Shown here: positions 9,092-17,805 of the stretch, piece by piece
How the letters are laid out: the number at the start of each line of letters is the position of its first letter
Numbering within the stretch: the first letter of the stretch is position 1
Assembly: GCF_000719555.1 (NCBI RefSeq)
Contig: NZ_JOGX01000057.1
Location: forward strand, 1-64,000
DNA length: 64,000 nt
Direction of reading: 5' to 3'
DNA from: Streptomyces sp. NRRL F-5727
Lineage (GTDB): Bacteria; Actinomycetota; Actinomycetes; Streptomycetales; Streptomycetaceae
The notes under the pieces: model-generated
What the model was told of the DNA's origin: nothing
What the model saw: only the letters and a program-made list of their open reading frames with translations
The model's database searches: none
Translations under genes and position numbers: made by a program

Positions 9092-10164
9092 TCCTCGCCG
9101 CCGAGACCAACGAGAGCCTGGCGCAGATGAGCAACACGCTCGTCTACTCCTCGATGGCCGTCTACACCCTGGCCTTCCTGGCCCACATCGCCGAGTGGGT
9201 CTTCGGCAGCCGCAGCAAGGTCGGCCGCACCGCCGCCGCGCTCACCCAGGCCGAGTCCAGGGCCACGGTGTCGGTGCAGGTCAAGAAGGCCGGCGGCACC
9301 GCCGTCCTGGAGCGGCCGAAGGTCGTCACCCGGTCCGCCGCCGGCACCCGCGACGTCCCCGACGGCCCCGGCGCGGCCGGCGGCACCGTCAAGGGCGACC
9401 TCTACGGCCGGATCGCCGTCTCGCTGACCGTCCTCGCCTTCGCCCTGGAGGCGGCCGGCGTGGTCATGCGCGCGGTCTCCGTGCAGCGCGCCCCCTGGGG
9501 CAACATGTACGAGTTCTCCACCACCTTCTCCACGGTGGCGGTCGGCGTGTACCTGGCCTTCCTGCTCGCCAAGAAGAACGTCCGCTGGATCGGCCTCCCC
9601 CTGGTCACCACGGTCCTGCTCGACCTGGGCGTGGCGACGACCCTGCTGTACACCGAGAGCGACCAGCTGGTGCCCGCCCTCGACTCGTACTGGCTGTGGA
9701 TCCACGTCTCCACCGCGATCTTCTGCGGCGCCGTGCTCTACCTGGGCGCCGTCGCGACCCTGCTGTACCTCTTCCGCGACTCGTACGAGAACAAGCTCGC
9801 GAACGGCGGCACGCCGAGCGGCTTCGCCCGCTCCGTCCTGGAGCGGCTGCCCGCTGCGGCGACCCTCGACAAGTTCGCCTACCGGGTCAACGCGGCGATC
9901 TTCCCGCTGTGGACCTTCACGATCATCGCGGGCGCCATCTGGGCCGGCGACGCCTGGGGCCGCTACTGGGGCTGGGACGCCAAGGAGGTCTGGTCCTTCA
10001 TCACGTGGGTCGGGTACGCCGCCTACCTGCACGCGCGCGCGACGGCCGGCTGGAAGGGGCGGAAGGCCGCGTACATCGCGCTCATCGCCTTCGGCTGCTT
10101 CCTCTTCAACTACTACGGCGTGAACATCTTCGTCAGCAGCAAGCACTCCTACGCCGGCGTCTGA
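9088..10164 (+). CDS. ccsB: Cytochrome c biogenesis protein CcsB (ResC), haem handling
   Basis: The 358-residue polytopic protein carries the tryptophan-rich haem motif WGRYWGWDAKEVWSFITWVGY near the C-terminus and histidines in flanking loops (WIHVS, YLHARAT), as expected of CcsA/ResC proteins that deliver haem to apocytochrome c. I place the start at GTG 9088, overlapping the resB stop, with AAGGGG about 8 bases upstream. A GC hairpin follows the stop. Confidence 0.93.
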   Translation: MILAAETNESLAQMSNTLVYSSMAVYTLAFLAHIAEWVFGSRSKVGRTAAALTQAESRATVSVQVKKAGGTAVLERPKVVTRSAAGTRDVPDGPGAAGGTVKGDLYGRIAVSLTVLAFALEAAGVVMRAVSVQRAPWGNMYEFSTTFSTVAVGVYLAFLLAKKNVRWIGLPLVTTVLLDLGVATTLLYTESDQLVPALDSYWLWIHVSTAIFCGAVLYLGAVATLLYLFRDSYENKLANGGTPSGFARSVLERLPAAATLDKFAYRVNAAIFPLWTFTIIAGAIWAGDAWGRYWGWDAKEVWSFITWVGYAAYLHARATAGWKGRKAAYIALIAFGCFLFNYYGVNIFVSSKHSYAGV

Positions 10165-10172
10165 GCTGGCAC

Positions 10173-10190
10173 GGCCCCCCTCGGGGGGCC
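10173..10190 (+). terminator. GC hairpin after the cytochrome c maturation operon
   Basis: GGCCCCCC and GGGGGGCC flank a two-base centre (a seven-pair stem with a four-base loop). It begins 9 bases after ccsB stops and lies just ahead of the next start codon, so it may attenuate rather than fully end transcription. Confidence 0.6.
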
Positions 10191-10201
10191 ACGCTGGAGG
10201 T

Positions 10202-10729
10202 ATGAGCGAGATACCCCGGGGCAGGAGCGAGACCCGCGACGGCGACACGCACCTGCTGCGGTACGCGATCGAGCTGCCGCACCCGCAGGAGGCGGTCTGG
10301 GAGAAGATCGCCTCGCCGGAGGGGCTGCCCTCCTGGCTGTGCGCCGTCGACCCGCTGGAGCCGAGGCTCGGCGGCAAGGTCACGCTCCGCTGGCTGAACG
10401 GCGACACGGAGGTCTCGGGGCGGGTCACCGCCTGGGACCCGGACCACGTCGCCGAGTACACGGTCGGCGCCCCGCACGGACGGATCCGGTTCCATCTGGA
10501 ACCGGGCGTCGGCGGGGCGTCGACCGTGCTGCGTTTCACCAACGAGTTCAGCGGCGACCGGGAACTGCTGCTCGACTGCCTGGCCGGCTGGCACGACCAC
10601 TTCGAGCGGCTGCGGGACGCGCTGGACGGCCGCCCGACCGACTGGCGGCAGTGGACCACCGGCCGCTGGAGCGAGCTGCGCGAGCTGTACGCCCGGGACG
10701 AGGCGCCCTGGCCGAAGTGGGTTCCCTGA
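10202..10729 (+). CDS. SRPBCC / AHSA1-like domain protein
   Basis: The 175-residue cytoplasmic protein fits the START-like fold: LPHPQEAVWEKIASPEGLPSWL at the N-terminus, the LGGKVTLRWL and GRVTAWDPDHVAEYTV strands, and a C-terminal helix with AGWHDHFERLRDALDG. Members bind hydrophobic ligands in a deep cavity; the ligand here is unknown. An ATG with CTGGAGGT just upstream begins it 12 bases after the hairpin. Confidence 0.75.
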   Translation: MSEIPRGRSETRDGDTHLLRYAIELPHPQEAVWEKIASPEGLPSWLCAVDPLEPRLGGKVTLRWLNGDTEVSGRVTAWDPDHVAEYTVGAPHGRIRFHLEPGVGGASTVLRFTNEFSGDRELLLDCLAGWHDHFERLRDALDGRPTDWRQWTTGRWSELRELYARDEAPWPKWVP

Positions 10730-10759
10730 GGGCGCCCGCCCCCGGTGAGCCCTCCCCGG

Positions 10760-11947
10760 TCAGCGGCCGGCCCGTGACCGGCGGGGGAGCCAACGGTCGC
10801 GGCGGGTGAGGCGGGCGCGGCGCGCGCGGCGCTCGGCGGCCTGCCGGTCCAGCTCCTCCATCAGCCTGCGGCCCCGGTGCTCGGGGTCGAGCTCGTCGAG
10901 GATCCGGTCCAGCTCGGCGAGCAGCGCCCCGTACAGCTGCCAGCCGCGGGGGTCGGCGAGCGCGAGGGCGAGGAGCCGTTCGGCCGCGTCCTCCCGGCAG
11001 GCCCTGGCCGCCCGCAGCTCGCCCGCCAGCCGGGTCTCCGCCGCCTCGGCGTCCTCGCTGCCGCGGACGGTGACGAGGACCGCGAAGCTGACGAGGGAGT
11101 CGGCGGTGTACTGGGCGGTCTCCCGGACGGCGAGCGCGGCCCGGTCCGGCAGCAGAGCCCGTCCGTCGCGGTGTTTCGCCAGGTCGGTGAGGGTGCGGGC
11201 GAGGACGCGCAGGACGACGGCGCTGATCTCCAGGGTGTCGAGGCCGGTGCGGAGCACCACCCGGTGGAGCAGGCCCTCCTTGACCCGCGGATTGAACCGC
11301 AGGCTGTCCTCGGCGGTGCGCAGGGCCGCGTCGACGTCGGCGACGTCGTTGTCGAGGCGGCGGGCCTCGTGGAGCCGGGCGGCGGCCCGCTCGACGGGCG
11401 GCGCGCCGGTGAACTCGTCCGCCACGTCGAGGAGCAGCAGCCGCATGCGCCGGGCGAGGTCCTCGATGGACTCGCCGGCGGTGTCGACCCAGACGGGCGG
11501 GGCGAGGAACAGGTTGACGAGCATGCCGACGACGGCGCCGATGAGGGTCTCCAGGACCCGGTCCCAGGCGGTGTCGGAGACCTGGGTGACGCCGAGGACG
11601 AGCATGGCGCTGATGGCGACCTCGGGGATGAACTCCTCGACGCGGACGAGCCGGCCGACGAGCAGCGACGCCAGGATCACCAGGGCCAGGCTCCACCAGG
11701 AGAGGCCGACGACGGCGCTGAACGCGATGGCGATGAGGACGCCGACGACGACGGAGTTCACCCGCCGCAGGCTGGTGGTGAGGGTGGAGTAGAGCGTGAC
11801 CTGGACGACCAGGAGGGCGGTGAGGGGCGCCGTGAGGGGGACCGGTTCGCTGCTGAGCCCGAGGGCGACGAGATAGCTGAGGGTGGCCGCGGCCGTGGAC
11901 CGTACGGTCTGTACGACGAACGGGTCCCGGCGGAGTCTCGCCGCCAT
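10760..11947 (-). CDS. FUSC / aromatic acid exporter family membrane protein
   Basis: The 395-residue protein has an N-terminal half with about six hydrophobic segments (AATLSYLVALGL through LIGAVVGMLVNLFLAPP) and a cytoplasmic helical C-terminal half rich in Arg/Glu/Ala. This arrangement matches the ArAE_1/FUSC half-size efflux proteins. I chose ATG 11947, preceded by GGGAGACGGG; the frame stays open to 11986. The gene converges on the SRPBCC gene and has no obvious partner. Confidence 0.75.
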   Translation of the reverse strand: MAARLRRDPFVVQTVRSTAAATLSYLVALGLSSEPVPLTAPLTALLVVQVTLYSTLTTSLRRVNSVVVGVLIAIAFSAVVGLSWWSLALVILASLLVGRLVRVEEFIPEVAISAMLVLGVTQVSDTAWDRVLETLIGAVVGMLVNLFLAPPVWVDTAGESIEDLARRMRLLLLDVADEFTGAPPVERAAARLHEARRLDNDVADVDAALRTAEDSLRFNPRVKEGLLHRVVLRTGLDTLEISAVVLRVLARTLTDLAKHRDGRALLPDRAALAVRETAQYTADSLVSFAVLVTVRGSEDAEAAETRLAGELRAARACREDAAERLLALALADPRGWQLYGALLAELDRILDELDPEHRGRRLMEELDRQAAERRARRARLTRRDRWLPRRSRAGR

Positions 11948-12094
11948 CCCGTCTCCCGGGCCCCGCCCCGCTCCGCCGCGTGCCACGTCCCACCTCGTCC
12001 GGTCGCCTCGCCCGCCCCTGAGGGGCCCTCTAGGACGACCGCCTGCCCGGCCGGCCGCGGAGTCATGCGCGGATACGGCCGGGCGGACGCGGGA

Positions 12095-13627
12095 TCACCC
12101 CCGCTTCGGCGGCAGGCAGCTCGTGGACGGCGGGGTGTTCTCGGGCCAGGCGATCTGGACGAAGCGCTGGGTGCCGTCGGGGGCGAGCTCCACGATGGGG
12201 ACCGCCTTGTTGTACGGGTTGCCGTGGTTGTCGAGGCAGATCCAGCCGCTCGCGCCCTGGACCCGCAGCGAGCCCTTGACCTGCGGCCACTGGGTGCCGA
12301 CGTCGGCGAGCTCCGGGTAGGGGGCGTTCGCCGGGGTGGCCTGGCGGATGGCGTGGACGGCCGTCGCCATCGCGTCGTACGCGACGATCGCCTGCCCGTC
12401 CCGGAGCGGCACCGGCTTCTCGTCGGCGCGGGCGATGTCGGTCAGGAAGGTCGCGAAGGCGACGACCGAGCCGCCGGTGGTCGGCACCGGCCGGCCCGGC
12501 GCGGGCTTCCAGGCGTCGGGGTGGGCGAGCGCCGCGTACCGGACGGTCAGCTTCTTGCCGAGGGCCGCGCGGTTCAGCCTGGTGTCGGCGCCGAGGTAGG
12601 AGCCCTCGTCGCCGGTGAGGACGGTGAAGGCGCGGTCGGCGCAGCCGCGGGCGCCGAGCGCGTTGATGAACTGGCGGAGCTGGGTGTGGCGGCCGGCGAA
12701 GAAGACGGTCTCGGCGCGGGTGTCGCAGATCAGGTGGGTGATCTGGCGGAAGGTGTTGGCGGTGGTGCCCTCCTCGGTGTTGTTCGCGGGCGAGGTGTAG
12801 AGCTGCGGCTCGTAGGGGGCGCCCTTGAGGGAGGCGGCGAAGGCGGTCCGCAGGGTGTCGATGTAGTGGTCGCCGGTGCGGGAGTCCTGGACGAGGATCG
12901 CGCGGGCCGCGTCGACCCGGCCGAAGTTCGCCAGCGCCTTCGCCTCGTCGCTGTTGGTGGGGGAGACCCGGGCGAGGCCGGGGAAGCGGTCGCGGCCGGG
13001 GCCGTTGGCGAGGTCGTCGGCGGTGATGGTGGTGCCGACGACGGCGATCCCGGCGCCGGTCAGCGCGGTGACCGCCTCGCGTACCTCGGCGGAGGAGGTG
13101 GCGACGCCGGAGACGGCGCGGAGCCGGTCGGGGGCGCCGGTCATGGCGGTGAGCCGGTCGACGACGGTGCGCCAGTGGGCGTTGCGCTCGCCGGTGTTGG
13201 CGAGGACGAGGCGGATCTTGGGGGTCTCGCTGTTGGACTCGTGGTTGGCCCGGTACTGGTAGGCGTACGCGCCCTGGAGTTCGCGGAGGATCTTCTCGCC
13301 GGTGCCGGGGTCGGTGGCGGTGATCGGGAGGAGCAGTGCGACGGTGGCGTACTCGCCGGCCTTCAGGGTGGCGTTCTCGCGGCCGATGGCGGCGGTGATC
13401 GCGGTGAGGGCGGGGACGCGGAAGTCGTGTCCCGTGCCGTCGACGCCGATGCACTCCGTGCTGTTCGCGGGGCGGGCGACCCCGGCGGCGCAGGAACGGT
13501 CCTCCGGTTCGAGGTAGGTGGAGAGGCCCCAGCCGCCGAGCCCGACGACGAGGGCGGTGGCGACGAGGGTGCTGAGGAGCTTCTGCCGGGGTGTCCAGAA
13601 GAAGCGGCGGCGCAGCCGGTCGAGCAT
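12095..13627 (-). CDS. Membrane-anchored periplasmic-binding-fold (LivJ-like) protein
   Basis: The 510-residue protein has a short basic cytoplasmic start, one membrane segment at about residues 18-36 and no lipobox, then an extracytoplasmic type I binding fold. Visible strands are EYATVALLLPIT, IRLVLANTG, GIAVVGTTITADDL, RAILVQDSRTGDHYIDTLR, TVFFAGRHTQLRQFINALG and AIVAYDAMATAVHAIRQ, like branched-chain amino-acid receptors. No permease or transport ATPase is present. The gene starts 4 bases after the NTPase gene ends on the same strand, so the two are co-expressed and may form a ligand sensor with its effector. Confidence 0.7.
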   Translation of the reverse strand: MLDRLRRRFFWTPRQKLLSTLVATALVVGLGGWGLSTYLEPEDRSCAAGVARPANSTECIGVDGTGHDFRVPALTAITAAIGRENATLKAGEYATVALLLPITATDPGTGEKILRELQGAYAYQYRANHESNSETPKIRLVLANTGERNAHWRTVVDRLTAMTGAPDRLRAVSGVATSSAEVREAVTALTGAGIAVVGTTITADDLANGPGRDRFPGLARVSPTNSDEAKALANFGRVDAARAILVQDSRTGDHYIDTLRTAFAASLKGAPYEPQLYTSPANNTEEGTTANTFRQITHLICDTRAETVFFAGRHTQLRQFINALGARGCADRAFTVLTGDEGSYLGADTRLNRAALGKKLTVRYAALAHPDAWKPAPGRPVPTTGGSVVAFATFLTDIARADEKPVPLRDGQAIVAYDAMATAVHAIRQATPANAPYPELADVGTQWPQVKGSLRVQGASGWICLDNHGNPYNKAVPIVELAPDGTQRFVQIAWPENTPPSTSCLPPKRG

Positions 13628-13631
13628 GGCG

Positions 13632-15692
13632 TCAGACTCCGTCCTCGCGCCCCGGCGGCAGCGAGGGCTGCCGCCAGGCGCGGATGTCCCGCGGCCAGTG
13701 GCCGGCCGCGTCCCACAGTGGACCGCTGCCGGTGAGGTGGCGGCCGGAGAGCCGGCGCAGTTCGTGCGCCAGCCGGTCGGCGACCTCCTCGTCGGGCAGC
13801 GCGAGCGGATCGGTGAGCAGCCATACGGCGTGCAGCAGCCGTCGTACGGCGAGGTGCAGTTCGGCGGCGTCGGGGCCGAGCCCGTCCGGGAGCGCCGGAT
13901 CGGGGTCCTGGCCGAGGGCGACGGCGCGGCGCGGGTCGGGTCCGGTGCGGCCCCGCTCGCGCGGATACGGGGCGGAGGCGACGAACCGGAGCAGGCCGAG
14001 CCAGCCGAGGACGTCGGGCAGCGGGAAGGTGAGCCGCAGGTGGGCGACGGCCTCGGCGGTGTCGCCGAGGGCGAGGTCGTGGTGGAGCCGGTGCGGTCCG
14101 GGCTGCGGCCCGTAGTGGCGGCGGAGGGTCTCGTGGACCGCCCGCCAGGCGGAGTACGCGGGGTGGTCGTCGTCCTCGAAGCGGAGCCGGTGCAGCAGCA
14201 GGGCGCGCAGCAGCGGGTCGCCGACGAAGTGGCCGGGACGGTCGGCCCAGTGTTCGGCGCGCAGCCGGTCGCGGACCCGGAGGGCGACGTCGCCGTCGAG
14301 GGATTCGGCGGGCAGCCGGACCTGGGCGAGGCGGCGGGCGGACTCCTCGTCGTGGGCGGCGGCGAGCACCACGTACGGCCCCGTCCTGGGGACCGGCAGG
14401 AGGGCGGCGAGCAGCGCGGGGGCGACCGGCACGGGGGCGGTGTCCTCGCGGAGCTCCACGGTGAGGTCGAGCAGGTCGCCGGGGGTGAGGGTGGCGCGGA
14501 CGGCGGGCGGCGCCTCGCCGGCGGCGCGGGCGAGCAGGTCGACGCCGAGGGGGCGGCCGCCGGTGAGCCGGTGGACGGCCCGGGAGAGGTCGGCGGGGGC
14601 GCGGTCGGCCGGGTCGTGCCGGTCGAAGGCGGCCCGGGTCTGGGTGGGGGTGAGCGGGGTGAGCTCGACGGCGAGGAGACCGGAGCCGACGCGGCTGGTG
14701 CGCGGGCAGGGTGCCTGGTGGGCGGTCTCGGGCAGCCGGATCCGGGTGGCGTGGCGGAGCGCCTCGTGCTCGGGCAGCCGGGAGGCGGCGAGCACCACGG
14801 TGTGGTCGCGGCGGCCGTCGGCGCGGGCTCGCAGTATCGGTTCGACGAGGGCGCGGCCGGCCGGTTCGTGGGCGTTGTCGAAGAGCACCACGGGCCGGCC
14901 GACGCGGCTGCCGAACTTCAGTCCGGTGTAGGCGCGGTGCAGGTCCTCGGTGAGCGTGAGGGTGAGGAAGCCCTCGGCCTCCGCCCGGCGCGGGCCGCCC
15001 TGCGCGAAGTCGACGGCGAGCTGCTGGAGTCCGGCCCGGCCGCGTCCGCCGGCGTTGCGGTAGTCGCCGAACCAGTCCTCGGGCGCCTTCCTGAAGACGC
15101 CGAAGAACTCCTCGACCACGGTCTCGACGGTCGCCTCGGCGACCAGCCCGGCGAAGGGCGCGCCCGCCTCCGCGGCCGTGCCCGCGAGCTTGGCGAGGAC
15201 CTTGCCGACCCAGGACGCGGCGGCGGCCCGGCCGGCGTCGACGGTGGCGAGCAGCGGCCCGAGCCGCAGCAGGTCGCGGCGGGCCCGCTCGTCGTCCTCG
15301 CGGGTCCAGCCGACCGAGGTGACGGCGACCAGCCCGAGCGACAGGCGCGGGAACGGCACGGCCTTGAACGTCTCGCCGCGCTGGGCGAGTTGGAGGGCGA
15401 GTTCGGTGAGGGCGCCGGTGACCGGGGACCAGCCGGCGCCGTGGTCGGCGGGCTCCTCGATGGCGGCGCAGTCGAGGAGGGCCAGCGGGGTGAAGCCACG
15501 GTAGCGGTTGCGGATCTCCTTGAGCAGGACCGTTTTTCCCATGCCGCGGCCGCCGGTGAAGACGGTGACGGGCGGGTCCTCGCCGTGCTCGTACGGCACC
15601 CGGCCGCGGCCGTACGGTCCGAGTCCGACGAGCCGCGCGGCGAGCCCGCGCGCCTCCAGAACCGCCTCGCGGCCGTACAGCTCTCTGTCCAC
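13632..15692 (-). CDS. Large P-loop NTPase paired with a binding-fold protein
   Basis: The 686-residue protein has a Walker A motif in FTGGRGMGKTVLLKEI (residues 45-60), a strand ending LLDCAAI, a Walker-B-like VVLFDNAHEP near residue 272 and a sensor-like HTVVLAASRLPEH segment. The C-terminal 300 residues are helical and Arg/Ala/Leu-rich. No HTH or membrane segment is visible. The pattern resembles AAA/STAND NTPases more than ABC transport ATPases, because the signature LSGGQ is absent. It is transcribed just before the anchored binding protein (4-base gap). Function is unknown. Confidence 0.7.
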   Translation of the reverse strand: MDRELYGREAVLEARGLAARLVGLGPYGRGRVPYEHGEDPPVTVFTGGRGMGKTVLLKEIRNRYRGFTPLALLDCAAIEEPADHGAGWSPVTGALTELALQLAQRGETFKAVPFPRLSLGLVAVTSVGWTREDDERARRDLLRLGPLLATVDAGRAAAASWVGKVLAKLAGTAAEAGAPFAGLVAEATVETVVEEFFGVFRKAPEDWFGDYRNAGGRGRAGLQQLAVDFAQGGPRRAEAEGFLTLTLTEDLHRAYTGLKFGSRVGRPVVLFDNAHEPAGRALVEPILRARADGRRDHTVVLAASRLPEHEALRHATRIRLPETAHQAPCPRTSRVGSGLLAVELTPLTPTQTRAAFDRHDPADRAPADLSRAVHRLTGGRPLGVDLLARAAGEAPPAVRATLTPGDLLDLTVELREDTAPVPVAPALLAALLPVPRTGPYVVLAAAHDEESARRLAQVRLPAESLDGDVALRVRDRLRAEHWADRPGHFVGDPLLRALLLHRLRFEDDDHPAYSAWRAVHETLRRHYGPQPGPHRLHHDLALGDTAEAVAHLRLTFPLPDVLGWLGLLRFVASAPYPRERGRTGPDPRRAVALGQDPDPALPDGLGPDAAELHLAVRRLLHAVWLLTDPLALPDEEVADRLAHELRRLSGRHLTGSGPLWDAAGHWPRDIRAWRQPSLPPGREDGV

Positions 15693-15778
15693 CCGCCACC
15701 CCCGTCGCAGTCAACTCAAGGATATCGACGGTGTGTTGGGAAGAAGAGAATCTTTTCGGTTCTGATGCTCAGGAGTTG

Positions 15779-16687
15779 TCACTCCGTGGCGATCGCGTCG
15801 AGCTGCGCCCTCAGGTACCGGTGGGACTCGATGCCGTGGATCGTGGTGCCGGGCGTGCACTCGTAGAAGTACACCAGCGACATCAGCTCCTCGGCGGGCG
15901 CGTCGGCCGGCGGCGGCAGCACCCGGTGCCGGCCCGAGCGCCAGCGCCCGCCGGTCCAACCCGCCATCAGGTCACCGATGTTGACGGTCAGGGCGGCCGG
16001 ATCGTGCGGCGCGTCCTGCCAGCCGCCGGCGTCGGAGAAGACCTGCAGCCCGCCCTTGCCGGCCTGCCGGTCGAGCAGCGTGACGGTGCCGAAGTCGGTG
16101 TGCGGCCCGATCCGGAACTGCCCGGGCTGGGGCGCACCGGTCCGCTCCCGCGCCGGGTACCAGTTGATGTTGAAGCCGAACGTGGGGTGCCCGGTGTGGC
16201 GCGTGAAGAAGTCCCGCTCCTCGCCGAGCGCCGTCCCGAGCAGGTCGAGCACCCGGTCCGCCAGCGTCTTCATCTGCGCGAGGTACGTCTCCACCAGCGG
16301 TTTCAGCTCCGGCACCTCGGCGGGCCAGACGTTCGGCAGGAACCACTCGGCGTCCACCGCGGGGTCGCCGGTCGGCTCCTCCGCCGCGAAGGACAGCGAC
16401 TCCTTCAGGTCGGGCGGGGTCGCCGTCCCCTCCGCATACCCGTTCGCCTCCGCCCCCGGCCCGAGCCACCCGCGCCCGCCGACCCGCACCGCGTACGGCG
16501 CCTTGACGTCGGCCGGCAGGTGGAAGAAGGCGCGGGCGCGCTCCCGGATCGCGGCCGGCAGCGCGGGGTCCACGCCGTGCCCGGACACGAGCAGGAACCC
16601 GGCGTCGCGCAGGGCGCGGTCCACGGCGGGGAGCTGGGGCGCGGGGTCGCGGCCGAGGTCGATGGTCGGAAGCCGTGCCTCAGTCAT
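15779..16687 (-). CDS. 2-oxoglutarate/Fe(II) dioxygenase, isopenicillin N synthase family
   Basis: The 302-residue protein has the DIOX N-terminal block (PTIDLGRDP, LRDAGFLLVSGHGVD), then the iron site HTD in IGPHTDFGTVTLL, the distal His in WRSGRHRV with the co-substrate arginine, and a SLVYFYE strand. It should hydroxylate, desaturate or cyclise a small molecule. ATG 16687 overlaps the upstream deaminase stop by 8 bases, so the start is set by coupling. Co-transcription with a GntR regulator and a cytosine-deaminase-type enzyme suggests a nucleobase-like substrate; that is inference. Confidence 0.85.
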   Translation of the reverse strand: MTEARLPTIDLGRDPAPQLPAVDRALRDAGFLLVSGHGVDPALPAAIRERARAFFHLPADVKAPYAVRVGGRGWLGPGAEANGYAEGTATPPDLKESLSFAAEEPTGDPAVDAEWFLPNVWPAEVPELKPLVETYLAQMKTLADRVLDLLGTALGEERDFFTRHTGHPTFGFNINWYPARERTGAPQPGQFRIGPHTDFGTVTLLDRQAGKGGLQVFSDAGGWQDAPHDPAALTVNIGDLMAGWTGGRWRSGRHRVLPPPADAPAEELMSLVYFYECTPGTTIHGIESHRYLRAQLDAIATE

Positions 16688-17132
16688 GTCCGATGTCCTC
16701 GTTCCAGAGGGCGGGTCGCTCCGCGATGAAGGTACGCATGAGCTCGACGCACGCGGGATCGTCGAGGACGACCACCTCGACGCCGTGCGCGGCGAGCCAC
16801 TCCTGGCCGCCCCGGAAGGTCCGGTCCTCCCCGACGACGACCCGCGAGATCCCGAACTGCCGCACGAGCCCGGAGCAGTACCAGCACGGCGACAGCGTCG
16901 TGACCATCGTCGTCCCCCGGTACGACCGCTGCCGCCCGGCGTCCCGGAACGCGGCGGTCTCGGCGTGCGCGGAAGGATCCCCGTCCTGCACCCGCCGATT
17001 ACGCCCCCGCCCGAGCAGCACCCCGTCGGCGCCGTAGAGCGCGGCGCCGATGGGCACCCCGCCCTCGTCCCGCCCGCCCCGGGCCTCGTCGAGCGCGGTG
17101 GAGAGCCACCGGCGGGCCTGTTCCTGGTCCAT
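16680..17132 (-). CDS. Nucleoside/cytosine deaminase-type zinc enzyme
   Basis: The 150-residue protein has the zinc deaminase signatures HAE (in SAHAETAAF) and PCWYC (in LSPCWYCSG), with the catalytic Glu in the first. The WLAAHGVEVVVLDDPACVELMRTFI tail resembles yeast-type cytosine deaminases and guanine/nucleoside deaminases. It is cytoplasmic. It sits between the GntR gene (31-base gap) and the dioxygenase (8-base overlap) in a three-gene operon. Confidence 0.87.
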   Translation of the reverse strand: MDQEQARRWLSTALDEARGGRDEGGVPIGAALYGADGVLLGRGRNRRVQDGDPSAHAETAAFRDAGRQRSYRGTTMVTTLSPCWYCSGLVRQFGISRVVVGEDRTFRGGQEWLAAHGVEVVVLDDPACVELMRTFIAERPALWNEDIGHD

Positions 17133-17163
17133 GCGGGGACCTTTCCCCGCGGGACCCGGAACC

Positions 17164-17448
17164 TCACACCTGGTGCGGGCTCCCGTCCGCCGGGAGGGGG
17201 TCGGCGACGAAGGTCCCCTTGCCGTGAACGGTGAGGATCAGACCGCGCTCGCGCAGGACCGAGGCGGCGCGGCGGACCGTGAGGTAGGCGACCCCGTACT
17301 CGGTCGCGAGGTCCCGCTCGGCGGGCAGCCGTGCCCCGGGAGCCAGCTCCCCGGCCGCGATCCGAGCGGCGATGTGGTCGGCCACCGCGACGTAGACCAG
17401 CTGGGGGCCCTGGGGGTTGAACTCGGGGATTTCGCTGCGGTCAGTCAC
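17164..17448 (-). CDS. Short GntR-family repressor (winged helix only)
   Basis: The 94-residue product is essentially only the GntR DNA-binding domain: VYVAVADHIAARIAAGELAPGARLPAERDLATEYGVAYLTVRRAASVLRERGLI followed by the wing HGKGTF. There is no ligand-binding domain, so it probably depends on a partner or on protein level. It heads the operon with the deaminase and dioxygenase and is divergent from two small genes, with a dyad in the shared promoter region. Confidence 0.85.
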   Translation of the reverse strand: MTDRSEIPEFNPQGPQLVYVAVADHIAARIAAGELAPGARLPAERDLATEYGVAYLTVRRAASVLRERGLILTVHGKGTFVADPLPADGSPHQV

Positions 17449-17499
17449 ACGACCAACGTAAGCATCGAAGACCTGTGCGAACCAGTAGTGAGCTATGCA

Positions 17500-17523
17500 G
17501 AGCTATACATGCCTTATAGGCTC
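17500..17523. promoter_or_regulatory. Candidate GntR operator in a divergent promoter region
   Basis: GAGCTATA and TATAGGCTC face each other as an imperfect dyad around CATGCCT. A 10-base near-repeat (AGCTATGCAG / AGCTATACAT) starts at 17491. The A/T content stands out against the surroundings. The site lies between the GntR gene and the small gene at 17599, so it could control both directions. Confidence 0.4.
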
Positions 17524-17598
17524 AACGGACGCGAAGACCCCGGCGACCGCTGCAACGGCCCCGGGGCATGGCCACCAACTAGCTTCGGAGTTGATGAC

Positions 17599-17805
17599 GT
17601 GCGGAACCCTATCGCGCGCGCCCTGATCCCCCTCGTCCTCTGGCTGCTCATGCTGACCCTGCCGCCCACCGGCAGGCACCGCACCACCCGTCCCGCCGCG
17701 CCGCGTCACGCGGCGGCGCAGCGCAGGCGCCGGCGGACCCTGTGGCTCGCCACCGTCGGCGTCGACCTCGACCGCCGGAACATCCACGCCGGAGCCCCCC
17801 GATGA
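17599..17805 (+). CDS. Small membrane-spanning protein of unknown function
   Basis: The 68-residue product has a hydrophobic helix near its start (ALIPLVLWLLMLTLP) followed by a strongly basic, Arg/His-rich tail (AAQRRRRRTLWLATVG). GTG 17599 has GGAG 8 bases upstream. Its stop overlaps the next ATG (ATGA), so the two small genes are coupled. I do not recognise a family. Confidence 0.55.
   Translation: MRNPIARALIPLVLWLLMLTLPPTGRHRTTRPAAPRHAAAQRRRRRTLWLATVGVDLDRRNIHAGAPR

Noticed and set aside
10877..13735. Plus-strand open frame of about 950 codons
   Set aside because: It is antisense to the FUSC and binding-protein genes and is low-complexity throughout.
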